A stretch of 64,000 nt of DNA from Neisseria sp. KEM232. Lineage in GTDB: Bacteria; Pseudomonadota; Gammaproteobacteria; Burkholderiales; Neisseriaceae. Location: contig NZ_CP022527.1 of the NCBI RefSeq assembly GCF_002237445.1, positions 930,001-994,000 of the forward strand, given 5' to 3'. The translations under genes and the position numbers were made by a program. Positions 24,182 to 33,500 of the stretch are shown piece after piece (within the stretch, counting starts at the first letter, position 1; each line of letters opens with the position of its first letter). The notes below the pieces were generated by a model, which was given only the letters and a program-made list of their open reading frames with translations, searched no databases and was not told the DNA's origin.

Positions 24182-25156
24182 ATGCTCGAACATCTGCCCT
24201 ATTTCCAACAAAACCTTGCCGCCGACCTTGGCCGCGTCAATCAGGTGGTCGAACGCGCGGTACAGTCGGAAGTCGCCCTGATTTCGCAGATAGGCAACTA
24301 TATCATCGGCGCGGGCGGCAAGCGTTTGCGGCCGATTATCACCATTTTGGCAGGCAAATCGCTGGGCTACGACGACGACAAACTCTACTCCCTCGCCGCG
24401 ATGGTGGAATTCATCCACACCTCCACCCTGCTGCACGACGATGTGGTCGACGAAAGCGATATGCGGCGCGGCCGCGAAACGGCCAACAACCTGTTCGGCA
24501 ACGCCGCCGCCGTTTTGGTAGGCGACTTCTTATATACCCGCGCCTTCCAACTGATGGTCGGCTCGGGCAGCATGCGCATCCTCGAAGTCATGGCCGATGC
24601 CACCAACATCATTGCCGAAGGCGAAGTAATGCAGCTAATGAATATCGGCAACACCGACATCAGCGAAGAAGAATACGTCCGCGTCATCCAATACAAAACC
24701 GCCAAGCTGTTCGAGGCCGCCGCCCAAGTCGGCGCGATACTGGCAGGCGCGACGCCGCAGCAGGAAGCCGCCCTGCGCGACTACGGCATGTATGTCGGCA
24801 CCGCCTTCCAAATCGTCGACGACATTCTCGACTATTGCGGCGACCCGGCCGAAATCGGCAAAAACGTCGGCGACGACCTGGCCGAAGGCAAACCCACCCT
24901 GCCGCTGATTTACCTGATGCGCCAAGGCAGCCCCGAAGCCGCACAGGACGTGCGTGACGCCCTGCAAAACGCCGACCGCAGCCGCTTCGCGCAAATCCAT
25001 GCCCACGTCGCCACCTCCGACGCGCTCGCCTACGCCGCGCAGCAGGCACGCAAAGCGGTAGACCAAGCCCTCGCCTGCCTGCAAAACCTGCCCGACAACG
25101 AAGTAAGCCGCGCCATGCGCCAACTGGCCGAAGAATCATTAGCGCGCGTGTCGTAA
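24182..25156 (+). CDS. ispB: Octaprenyl diphosphate synthase IspB
   Basis: A trans-polyprenyl diphosphate synthase that builds the ubiquinone side chain. 324 aa. The first Asp-rich motif is LLHDDVVDESDMRRG and the second is VDDILDYCGD; GGKRLRPI binds the diphosphate. The start MLEHLPYFQQN is chosen because the longer frame (from 23720) runs across rplU and the promoter. tRNA-Arg follows 31 bases later. Confidence 0.93.
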   Translation: MLEHLPYFQQNLAADLGRVNQVVERAVQSEVALISQIGNYIIGAGGKRLRPIITILAGKSLGYDDDKLYSLAAMVEFIHTSTLLHDDVVDESDMRRGRETANNLFGNAAAVLVGDFLYTRAFQLMVGSGSMRILEVMADATNIIAEGEVMQLMNIGNTDISEEEYVRVIQYKTAKLFEAAAQVGAILAGATPQQEAALRDYGMYVGTAFQIVDDILDYCGDPAEIGKNVGDDLAEGKPTLPLIYLMRQGSPEAAQDVRDALQNADRSRFAQIHAHVATSDALAYAAQQARKAVDQALACLQNLPDNEVSRAMRQLAEESLARVS

Positions 25157-25187
25157 GCAACTGTTTTCCAAAATTGATTTTCCACAC

Positions 25188-25262
25188 CTCGCCGTAGTTC
25201 AACGGATAGAACGTATGCCTCCTAAGCGTAAAATACAGGTTCGATTCCTGTCGGCGAGGCCA
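25188..25262 (+). tRNA. tRNA-Arg (CCU)
   Basis: A full cloverleaf with encoded CCA. Acceptor CTCGCCG/CGGCGAG, D arm GTTC/GAAC, anticodon stem TATGC/GCGTA with loop CTCCTAA (anticodon CCT at 25221-25223), T arm ACAGG-TTCGATT-CCTGT. It reads the rare AGG codon. Confidence 0.97.
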
Positions 25263-25267
25263 AGTCC

Positions 25268-25298
25268 AAACGGGCGCACTTACGGGGGCGCCCGTTTT
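25268..25298 (+). terminator. Terminator of tRNA-Arg
   Basis: Stem AAACGGGCGC with GCGCCCGTTTT and a loop of about 10 bases, just past the tRNA 3' end. Confidence 0.85.
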
Positions 25299-25444
25299 CC
25301 CGCACCAGGCCGTCTGAAAACGCAGTTTCAACAAAGTCAAAGCATACTTCCAACCAAACCGCCCTACCACCCCGCTTTCAGACGGCCTTTTCTCCACCGC
25401 CGTTTTCCCTTACATTATCCCTTTCCCAATCCGTCGGAAACACC

Positions 25445-26377
25445 ATGAAAACCCTTATTACCGCCCTCGCCTTGCTACCCGCCCTTGCCGCCGCCGCGCC
25501 GTCCTCCTCGCCCAACAACGAAATCACCCGTCCCGCCGATCTCTCCGCCCTTACCGCGCCGCACAGCGGCTACACTTTCCAAACATTAGCCTTCCAAGAC
25601 CAAAACGGCCGAGCCTACCGCGTTTTCCTCGGCATTCCCGACAGCCCGCCGCCCGCCGCAGGCTATCCCGTCCTCTACGCCCTCGACGGAAACGCCCTGC
25701 CCGAATACCTCGCTGCCCCCGCATTGCAGGACTTGTCCGCCAATCCACCCGTGCTGGTGCTGATCGGTTACCCGACCGATCTGCGCTTCGACACCACCCG
25801 CCGCGCCTACGACTACACCCCGCCCGACTTGTCCGGCAACAGTCTGCCCGACCAGCTGATGGACGGACGGCGCAACGGCGGCGCGCCCGCCCTGCTCGAA
25901 CTTATCGACGGCAAAATCCGCCCCGCCGTCGAACGCGCCGCCCATACCGACCCCGCGCGGCAAGCCCTGTGGGGCCACTCCTACGGCGGCCTGTTCGTTC
26001 TCTACACCCTGTTCCAACGGCCGCAAACCTTCACCCGCTACATCGCCGCCGACCCCGCCCTGTGGTGGCAAAACGGCCTGATGCTGCGCTACGCCGAACG
26101 CGCCGCCGCCAAAGCAGATGCTTATTCCGGCCGCAGCCTGTTGCTGGAGAAAAGCGGCAAAGCACACCACAAACAACCCGCCGACGCCAAACAGGCCGAC
26201 ATGCTGGCCAAACGCGCCGCCGTCATCGCCTCCGTACCCGCCGATGCGGGGGAAAAACTCGTCGCCAAGCTGCGCGGACAAGGGCTGGCCGCCGAATACC
26301 GTCATTATCCCGACCTCACCCACGGCGGCCTGCTCGGCATATCCTTCAAGCAAGCCCTACCCGCCGCCGCACGCTGA
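25445..26377 (+). CDS. Secreted alpha/beta-hydrolase, IroE-like siderophore esterase
   Basis: 310 aa. Signal peptide MKTLITALALLPALAAAAP, so it acts in the periplasm. Esterase-D fold: PVLYALDGNALPEYL (oxyanion region), nucleophile S179 in GHSYGG, catalytic His in DLTHGGLLG near the C-terminus. The family includes IroE and BesA, which trim or hydrolyse tri-catecholate siderophores to release iron. The FepA-like receptor at 4.8-7.0 kb makes a siderophore role plausible; a general esterase is the alternative. It marks the left border of the accessory island. Confidence 0.8.
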   Translation: MKTLITALALLPALAAAAPSSSPNNEITRPADLSALTAPHSGYTFQTLAFQDQNGRAYRVFLGIPDSPPPAAGYPVLYALDGNALPEYLAAPALQDLSANPPVLVLIGYPTDLRFDTTRRAYDYTPPDLSGNSLPDQLMDGRRNGGAPALLELIDGKIRPAVERAAHTDPARQALWGHSYGGLFVLYTLFQRPQTFTRYIAADPALWWQNGLMLRYAERAAAKADAYSGRSLLLEKSGKAHHKQPADAKQADMLAKRAAVIASVPADAGEKLVAKLRGQGLAAEYRHYPDLTHGGLLGISFKQALPAAAR

Positions 26378-26482
26378 AACACCCCGGCCGTCTGAATATA
26401 TTGGAGCACATACCGCAGATACTTGTTCTTCCGTATAACAAACCATCCGCATAGCAAGCGCTTTACCGCGTTGCACATAAAA

Positions 26483-26532
26483 AGGTCGTCTGAAAGTTTT
26501 AACTTCGTTGAAGCTTCGCTTTCAGACGGCCT
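26483..26532. repeat. DUS hairpin with inverted conserved loop
   Basis: The left arm AGGTCGTCTGAA is the mucosa-type DUS variant and the right arm the AG type. The loop TTTTAACTTCGTTGAAGCTTC is the complement of that at 18286-18336. It lies between the esterase gene and the broken gene. Confidence 0.55.
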
Positions 26533-26584
26533 CTATTATCGATTCGACGATGGCAGCGGCTGCGGCGCAGCCGTCGCCCGCAGA

Positions 26585-27185
26585 ATGCTGGAATACGAAG
26601 AGCTATACAAAAAACGCCTAGAAAAACATAAAAAAATTATTCAAAAACAGGTCGAAATCAATCACGGACAAATCATCCGACATCACGAAATTCAACAATT
26701 CTTCCATAACCTTCATCTCGCTTTTATTCATATGCTCTCCTCTCAAGCTTCAGAAAGAGCCTTGTCTGCATTCAACGATACGGTGGTGGCAAATACCTCT
26801 ATCGAAAAATTGAAAAAAGTTGAATGGATGATGAGTTCAGAAATGCATAAGGAATATGAAGAAACGCTTCCACTTTTGAAGAACGAAATGAATGCCAGCA
26901 AACATGCGTTTTGGCATAAAAAATCACCGGAAGAACAAGAAAAATTTGCCAAAATATTTAAACAAAACAAGGTTGTGATTAATGCAATGGCCAAAAATGA
27001 AGACGGATGAAATTTCATTCAAAAAATTCTGAAAAGCCATCCCGATAAACGGATTGACCTGAGCAAATTGAAACCCGGACAAACAATTCCTGACCTTTTA
27101 TATGAACAGCTTGGAGAAGATTCACTGTATGTCATGTTTGATTTGGCTGAAGAGCTCAAAAACAGTAAATCTCTTGATAAATCTA
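26585..27185 (+). pseudogene. Helical unknown protein, split by in-frame TGA and cut by an IS end
   Basis: From ATG 26585 the frame codes for a charged helical protein (MLEYEELYKKRLEKHKKIIQ; later WMMSSEMHKEYEETLPLL) until TGA at 27008-27010. The same frame continues at once with a credible protein sequence (NFIQKILKSHPDKRIDLSKL, then QTIPDLLYEQLGEDSLYVMF) to the IS end at 27186. So one gene has acquired a nonsense codon and lost its 3' end. The ATG choice is uncertain; the frame is open from 26423. The composition is AT-rich. Not recognised; a phage or toxin-immunity origin is possible but unproven. Confidence 0.65.
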
Positions 27186-27556
27186 GGGGTGTTGACATTC
27201 AAGCCAGCCTTAAAACCGTAGCAGCCAGATAAATGTTGGCAGCAAAAGATTCATCCGTCTTTTCACAACGCATCGCAATCTTTTTAAACTCCTTTATCCG
27301 GCAGAAAAAGTTTTCAATCAGATGCCGCCATTTGTATTTCCCACGGTCATAACACCTCTCCGTGTTACGACCTTTGCGTGGGGGGATAACGGGCTCGATA
27401 CCCTTTTGTGTCAATTCCTTAATCAGCCAGTCTGCATCAAAGGCTTTGTCGGCAAACAGTGCACCAAAGCTTTTATCCTTAATCAGTGATAGGACGCCGC
27501 AAATGTCGTTGCGCTGTCCGGGCAGCAGTTCTATACGGATTGTTTGAGCAGCTATG
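27186..27556 (-). mobile_element. IS5-family (IS427-like) element fragment
   Basis: The left end GGGGTGTTGACATTCAAG follows TA at 27184-27185. The minus-strand frame ending at 27199 codes for the C-terminal half of a DDE transposase: DKAFDADWLIKELTQKGIEP, VIPPRKGRNTERCYDRGKYK and the E-containing RHLIENFFCRIKEFKKIAMR, then YLAATVLRL. The N-terminal half is missing. The fragment runs into IS1016 sequence near 27545-27556. The end sequence resembles the tips of the window's MITEs. Confidence 0.8.
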
Positions 27557-27818
27557 ATGTGTTGGATGTAAGCGGATTTACCCACCACCGCATTAATCAC
27601 AGCAAGCTGTTTGCCGACAGACAGAACCATATCAACGGCATTGAAAATTTCTGGAATCAGGCAAAGCGCGTACTGCGCAAATACAATGGAATCGACCGTA
27701 AATCTTTCCCGCTTTTCTTGAAAGAATGCGAGTTCCGTTTTAACTTTGGCACACCCTCCGAGCAGCTTAAAGTGCTGCGTCGGTGGTGTGAAATTTAGGG
27801 CTTATCTAGTACAGCCCC
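27547..27818 (+). mobile_element. IS1016-family (IS1595) 3' fragment
   Basis: The plus-strand frame 27547-27798 codes for the C-terminus of an IS1016-type transposase: SSYDVLDVSGFTHHRINHS, then NHINGIENFWNQAKRVLRKY and LFLKECEFRFN. The right inverted repeat TTAGGGCTTATCTAGTACAG ending CCCC spans 27795-27818. The 5' part is replaced by the IS5 fragment, so neither element is functional. Confidence 0.85.
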
Positions 27819-27846
27819 AATATTAATGCTGTCAGTAAAGAAAAAT

Positions 27847-28095
27847 TTACCAATCAAATTCTCCTTTATTCTGTAAGTAATTTTCAAGATCTGCCAATCT
27901 ATATCCCAATCTAAATACTTCTTCAATATTGTATTTATCAGATTGAATTGTTGCGGAGTTTAGTGAATCTTCAATTTCATTAATTATTTGAAATTTCACA
28001 TTGGATGTAGGATCCAAGTTATACATTTCTACTGCTTTTTCTAGTATATCTAAATCCATAACTAAAACTTTAAACTCTAATTTTTTATTAATCAT
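27847..28095 (-). CDS. Putative second immunity protein of the CDI locus
   Basis: 82 aa, AT-rich, acidic (MINKKLEFKVLVMDLDILEK and EIEDSLNSATIQ). Its ATG overlaps the stop of the orphan toxin cassette (28092-28095), the usual arrangement for a toxin and its immunity gene. No family was recognised. The function is inferred from position and size only. Confidence 0.6.
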   Translation of the reverse strand: MINKKLEFKVLVMDLDILEKAVEMYNLDPTSNVKFQIINEIEDSLNSATIQSDKYNIEEVFRLGYRLADLENYLQNKGEFDW

Positions 28096-29516
28096 TTCTT
28101 AACTCCATTAATTAATGTTAATCTTAGATTTGGGAACATTGTTTGGAATTGCTGTATTACATGAGTGCATGATGTGCAATAAGGATATTCAGAAACAATA
28201 GTTAAATGTCCGTATACTTGGTGATAAACATGGCCCGGTTTTCCACCTAATTTATAAGCAAGATCATTTAACATTCTGTATTCACTATCTGTATGGCGTA
28301 GCCAAGCATTACCATTTTTTCCTTTAACTTCTGTCGCGGTAAATATTTTAGGTTCATTTGTAACTCTATCTAAAGACGAACTCCTCCATATTTTATTTGC
28401 ATTTACTGACCTACCATTTATTATTCCTTCTAAATAACTTAAATTTCCTCCTCTTATCTTAAATTTTGTGCGATACTCTACAAGTTTAGCTGCTGCTTTT
28501 GCTATTTCTTCAGTCGAAGGGCCACCTATTTTACTTATTAATGATGGAATTGGTTTTAAAGCTGTTGGAGGAACATATTTATCAACAGACTTTGAGAGTT
28601 CTCTATTTAATTGTTTTATTAGGTCAACACGATTAAGTTTTTTTGCAGCCTGCTTAATTTTTACTAAGTATTTTACAATTGGCTTTGACGAAGGAATAAA
28701 TTCTATTGCATTAGTTGGAAATAAAGTTTCATTTGTTGCATAAAGTATGGCAAAAAATTCCGTTTCTGCATCACTTAGTTCTTTTCCTTGTTTGTTTTCT
28801 AAATAAACTCTAATTTTTTCTTGAGTATCCTTTAGATGATTAATTTCTGTTAGCTCAAGAAAACTTCCCAAGCCTTCAATGGAGCTTTTTACCAAAATTA
28901 TTTGGTTCTTAGCATTTTCCCCTGTTTTATCATTAATAAGCTCATCAAATTCAATCGGATTAGTTTCTCGAAATCCATTATTCTCTACCGCATTCTGCCC
29001 AAGCACGCCCCCTACCTGCGCATTGAACAGGGCGTTGGTGTTTGTGCGGATTGTGCCGCTGCCTTTCAGACTGCCTCCGGCCGCACCCACCACCGAAGCA
29101 AGCGCCCCGGTCTGCGCTTTAATCTCTTCTTTAATGTGCTCGGGCAGAAGATTGGGATTGAATTTCCCCGTTGTCGGGTCAATCGCGGTATGGCCGTCGT
29201 CGTATTGTCCGGCCAGATACCCGGCTGCGCGTTCGGCAGCAACGGCAGCGCTGCCGCCGGCAAGCGGGTCGGCGCCGTTGGCGTAGGCCAAGGCCGCGCC
29301 GAGCATAAAGTGGCCGATTGCTTGCGCGGCTTCGTTTTTGTTTTCACCGTGGCCGAAGCGCTTGCCGATGGCGGCTGCAGCATACGGCGCCAACGTATTG
29401 GCCGCCAGCTGCAGATCCCCCTGGCCGCCCAATGCGCCGGTAATCAGGGTTTCGGCGGCGCTAAGCGCACGGCTTTTGCTGCCGCCAAGGGGGCAGGCTG
29501 CCTGCGATGTAAACAC
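28092..29516 (-). CDS. Orphan CdiA C-terminal toxin cassette, deaminase-like
   Basis: A 474-aa frame. From about residue 11 to VENN (28977-28988) it duplicates the pre-toxin VENN module of the large tpsA (GGSKSRALSAAETLITGALG onward). The unique C-terminal ~300 residues end in a likely nucleic-acid deaminase domain: HTDSEYRMLNDLAYKLG (His/Glu metal site) and SEYPYCTSCTHVIQQF (Cys-x-x-Cys). The unique part is AT-rich. The frame has no signal, TPS domain or good ribosome site; the first residues (MFTSQAACPL) come from non-homologous sequence. It is best seen as a silent cassette that becomes active after recombination into tpsA. The deaminase call rests on motifs only. Confidence 0.75.
   Translation of the reverse strand: MFTSQAACPLGGSKSRALSAAETLITGALGGQGDLQLAANTLAPYAAAAIGKRFGHGENKNEAAQAIGHFMLGAALAYANGADPLAGGSAAVAAERAAGYLAGQYDDGHTAIDPTTGKFNPNLLPEHIKEEIKAQTGALASVVGAAGGSLKGSGTIRTNTNALFNAQVGGVLGQNAVENNGFRETNPIEFDELINDKTGENAKNQIILVKSSIEGLGSFLELTEINHLKDTQEKIRVYLENKQGKELSDAETEFFAILYATNETLFPTNAIEFIPSSKPIVKYLVKIKQAAKKLNRVDLIKQLNRELSKSVDKYVPPTALKPIPSLISKIGGPSTEEIAKAAAKLVEYRTKFKIRGGNLSYLEGIINGRSVNANKIWRSSSLDRVTNEPKIFTATEVKGKNGNAWLRHTDSEYRMLNDLAYKLGGKPGHVYHQVYGHLTIVSEYPYCTSCTHVIQQFQTMFPNLRLTLINGVKK
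28977..29486 (-). repeat. Duplicated VENN pre-toxin module, silent copy
   Basis: About 510 bp highly similar to 31353-31853, differing by a 9-bp net insertion and scattered bases. It lies in direct orientation to the expressed copy about 2.37 kb away. It can support recombination that swaps the toxin tip. Confidence 0.9.
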
Positions 29517-29537
29517 ACAGCAACTTAATCCTAAACT

Positions 29538-30494
29538 CTATTCGTCATTCACAAGCGGCGGCAAACCCAAAGTATCTGTTTGGCCGGTGTAGTAATCCAC
29601 CCAGTTTTGCAAGTATTCGTAGGGGAAGTCCAAATCGTAGGTACGCATAAAGTCGAAGGGATCTTGGTATTCGCCTTCAGGCAGCGGCGCATAGGCAATG
29701 GCTTCTTTGGGGGCGATTTCATGGTCAATACCCAGATCAAAGCCGTGAATTGCGGCAATTTTGGCGTACATCACGATTTGCGGCTGCAAGAAGAAATCGA
29801 AATAGCTGAGGGTTTCTTTGGCTGCCTGACGGGCGCGTTTTTTTTCAAACAAAGGATCGAGCGCCTGCCGCATAGCAGCAGGATCTTGGCGGGCGAAGGC
29901 CAGGAAGAAGAGGAAGTCTTCGCACCGCAGTTGCAGCCATTTGCTTTGCTGTTGGTTTTCGAGCACATTCAGGCTGCGCCGTTCCAAGCGTTCCAACTGC
30001 GTGCCTTCCAGCATCAGCAGGGTGTTGTACTTCAACTGGCGGTTCAAATCGTAGCGGTCGGCAAACTCTTCGGTATCGTTGCTGATTAAATCGATATTGC
30101 GCAGCAGGAAGGAGCGGATTTTGGGGCTGTCGCTCATCAGCATCACAAACAGCGGGTTGGCCACATTGGGGGTTTCGGCACACAGGAAAAACGGCTCGGG
30201 ATAACTCCAGCCCATACTGCTTAAGATTTCGAGCTTGCCCAGCTGGTAGGCATAGCGCTTGAATTTGGGCAGGTCGCGCTCCGCCCACAATGCGTGGGCG
30301 CAGGCCGCATACACCCTCCGTTGCAAATTCGACATGGCTGCAAAGGGGGAGCCTTTGCGCTCGTCAATATACGACAGATGATATGCAATATCAGGATCGC
30401 CTTTACCCGAAAGGTATTGGTTGAAACTTTCGGCATATTCGATGACGATGCTGCTGATATGGTCGTACCATTTTTTACTGCACATAAAACTCAT
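29538..30494 (-). CDS. cdiI: Imm49-family immunity protein
   Basis: A 318-aa helical protein. Features such as KFKRYAYQLGKLEILSSM, AHALWAERDL and the C-terminal PYEYLQNWVDYYTGQ match the Imm49 family, which protects against polymorphic toxins. It starts 6 bases after the tpsA stop, so it is the cognate immunity gene of the nuclease-like tip. The protein is cytoplasmic with no signal sequence. Imm49 proteins often accompany diverse nuclease toxins. Pairing is inferred from the operon position. Confidence 0.8.
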   Translation of the reverse strand: MSFMCSKKWYDHISSIVIEYAESFNQYLSGKGDPDIAYHLSYIDERKGSPFAAMSNLQRRVYAACAHALWAERDLPKFKRYAYQLGKLEILSSMGWSYPEPFFLCAETPNVANPLFVMLMSDSPKIRSFLLRNIDLISNDTEEFADRYDLNRQLKYNTLLMLEGTQLERLERRSLNVLENQQQSKWLQLRCEDFLFFLAFARQDPAAMRQALDPLFEKKRARQAAKETLSYFDFFLQPQIVMYAKIAAIHGFDLGIDHEIAPKEAIAYAPLPEGEYQDPFDFMRTYDLDFPYEYLQNWVDYYTGQTDTLGLPPLVNDE

Positions 30495-30500
30495 GTTGGT

Positions 30501-33500
30501 TTACCTCTTCGGTTTGTTTATTTGTTGAGTGGGGAAGTATAAGGGAACAAGAGTAATTTTTCCTGTGTTTCTGTCAATGCCCATCACGGTTCTATGCAAT
30601 GTCTGATTACCCATTGCTTTTTCTAAGACAGGAATAGTCGGGTCATTTTTTGGCAATTTGCCGATAACGGTTTGTATCCAATTGTCACTCATTTGCATAT
30701 GCCCGCCTGCCGCACTGGGGATCAGATGCATGGCATTTTTCACGATCTGTTTGCTGTCCCCCAAAACAACCTGTCCGGTGGGTGTGACAAAAACATGGTC
30801 AAAGCCGTTGTTGCTGCCGTATTTGCCGCCGGGAATGACCCGCCAGCCCATTTCTTTTGCCCAAGCGTTAACCACTTGCTCGGTCAGCTTTCCGTCTTTA
30901 TCCAAACCCTGTTTGATCTTATCCACCGTTTTCTGCTGTGATTTGGGCGCATCTAATGAAATCCCGTTTCCAATAGGTTTGCTGCCTATACGGCCTCGAT
31001 TAGTAGGGGTTGCAGTAGTTGGGGGTGGGATATTTTTGAGTCTGTTAACTTTATCTAGTATTGCCCGAAGATTTTTATAATTTCGTTCGGTATCTTGACG
31101 TATGACCCCCACTCCATTGACATTTTCCATTACTTCTATCAATGGAACATTGATACCATGTTCTTTAAGCAGGTATTTGCGGGCTTCTTCATTCCAATGA
31201 TCCTTCCTTGCTCTGGATACTTTTTGGGCTTCGGCAGCAATAGCTGGGACATTTCCCAGGAGACCAAAAAAATCCATTGCATAGACTGAGTTTTCTAATG
31301 TTGCGGCTCTACTCTGCATCCGCGTAACAGCAGAAGTATTATTCCCTGCAGCATTATTCTCCACCGCATTCTGCCCGACCGTCCCGGCAACCTGCGCATC
31401 AAACAACGCTCCGTTGCCGCCGTTCGTGCCGTTCAGGCTGCCTCCGGCCGCACCGACCACCGAAGCAAGCGCCCCGGTCTGCGCTTTGATCTCTTCCTTA
31501 ATGTGTTCGGGCAGAAGATTGGAATTGAATTTCCCCGTTATCGGGTCAATCGCGGTATGGCCGTCATCGTATTGTCCGGCCAGGTATTCGGCTGCGCGTT
31601 CGGCGGCAACGGCAGCGCTGCCGCCGGCAAGCGGGTCGGCGCCGTTGGCGTAGGCCAAGGCCGCGCCGAGCATAAAGTGGCCGATTGCTTGCGCGGCTTC
31701 GTTTTTGTGTTCACCGTGGCCGAAGCGCTTGCCGATGGCGGCTGCAGCATACGGCGCCAAAGTATTGGCCGCCAGCTGCAGATCCCCCTGGCCGCCCAAT
31801 GCGCCGGTAATCAGGGTTTCGGCGGCGCTAAGCGCACGGCTTTTGCTGCCGCCTACGCCCCAGCTTCGGGCTTCTTGGTAGGCTTGGGCGTAGGCGGGGG
31901 AATGGGCCAGCATCTCCTGCTGCCGTTGTGCGTCGCTTAGGCTGAGGTAGTGTTCGTAGCTGCCGTCGTTACGCTCTTTCAGGCTGCCTTCGTAAGCGGC
32001 CTGTTGTTTTTCCAGCTCTTCGGCTGCCGCTTTGGCACGGTTGCCCCTATAGGTGCCGACGGCACTGTGGATGGCGGTAGTCGATTGGGCAATGATTTGC
32101 TGTTTGTCGAGTAGGTTTTGCAGATCGGGAACGCTGTCGGCACCGTGATGGGCAGTGGCCGAATCGGTATGGATGCCGAGAGCGCGGGCGCTGGTTTTTT
32201 TGCCGCCGATGGTGATGTTGCCTTCGCTGAGTACCGAGCGGGTATAGCCTTGGCTGTCGCCGCTTTCATGCTGCGGCAGGGTGGGGCTGTAGTTGAGGCC
32301 TTTGTTCATGTTCTGGCCGGCGGTTTGGGACGCACGGCCGAAGGCGCTTTGATTGAAGCCGTCGCTGCCTTTCAGGCTGCCGCCATAACCGGCACCGATG
32401 CCCATGCTGCTGGCGCTGTAGCTGCTTTCGTTGCGGATGTCTTCAAAGCTGAAACTGCGGGCGGTGAGTTCGTTGTGGTCTTTGTCTGCGGCAGAAGCGA
32501 TGGCGCCGCCTTTGAGCCGGACACCGTCGGCTGTGATGTGATAACCGCCTTCGCCGGCAAAGAGACCGCTCTGGCTGCCGACGCTGCGGCTGTGGCCGCT
32601 GGCTTTGCTTTGGTTGTAGTTGCCGGATACGCTCCATGCGGTACCGAGCGCGACTTGGGCGCGGATGCCGCCGCCGCTTTGTTTGCTCTCCTGTTCGACA
32701 GTGTCCTGCGGGCTTTCGATGTGCAGTGTGCCGCCGACTTCAGCGTCGATGCGTTTTGCATGGGCTTGGGCACCGTTCAGCACGGTATTGCCCTTGCTGC
32801 TGAGCTGCAGTTTGTCCGATTGCAGCAGGGTGTTTTGATGGGTTTGGCTGTCCGAACGGTTTTTGCCTTTGCCGTAGGCGGCTTCGGCATAGATATAGAC
32901 GCCGGTTTGGGCACCAACGGAAACGCCGACGCCGACTTGTACGCCGGCATTGCGGTTTTTGCCGTCCTGATGTTGGCTGTCTTGGGCCGACTGCAGCCGG
33001 ATATCGCGCGCGGAATCGAGGCGAATGGTGTCGCCCGCAGTAATGTTGCTGCCTTGGACGGTAATGTCGCCCGCGCGGCTGCGGATATTGATGTCGCCGC
33101 CGGCTTTCAGGCTGCTTTCGCGGCTTTGGCGGTAGTTTTGGTTTTGTTCCTTGCTGGCGGTTTTAAAGCCGAAGCCGGCTTCGACGGACAAGAGGACGGC
33201 GCCTTGCTGGCCGGTTTGGTTTTTGACGGCGTCGGCCACTTTGCCGACGCCATCGGCCAGCTGGTAGGCTTGGGCGCCGGCGGCTAGACCCTGCAGGGCG
33301 CGGGTGCGGTCGTCGGCTTTGCTTTTGGCAGCACCTTCGGCAGCGTTGACCAAATCAATCAGCGGCGAGGAGATTTTGGCGAAGGTGCCGATTTTAAGGT
33401 CGCGCTCGCTTTGGCGGCTGCGGCCGTGATTGTCGGCGGTGCGGATATCGACGCTTTGAGCGGCAATGTCAATATCGCGGGCAGCGGCAACATCACTGCC

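Noticed and set aside
27199..27630. 143-codon transposase as an intact gene
   Set aside because: Its first ~25 codons come from IS1016 sequence across the junction and the catalytic N-terminal half is missing.
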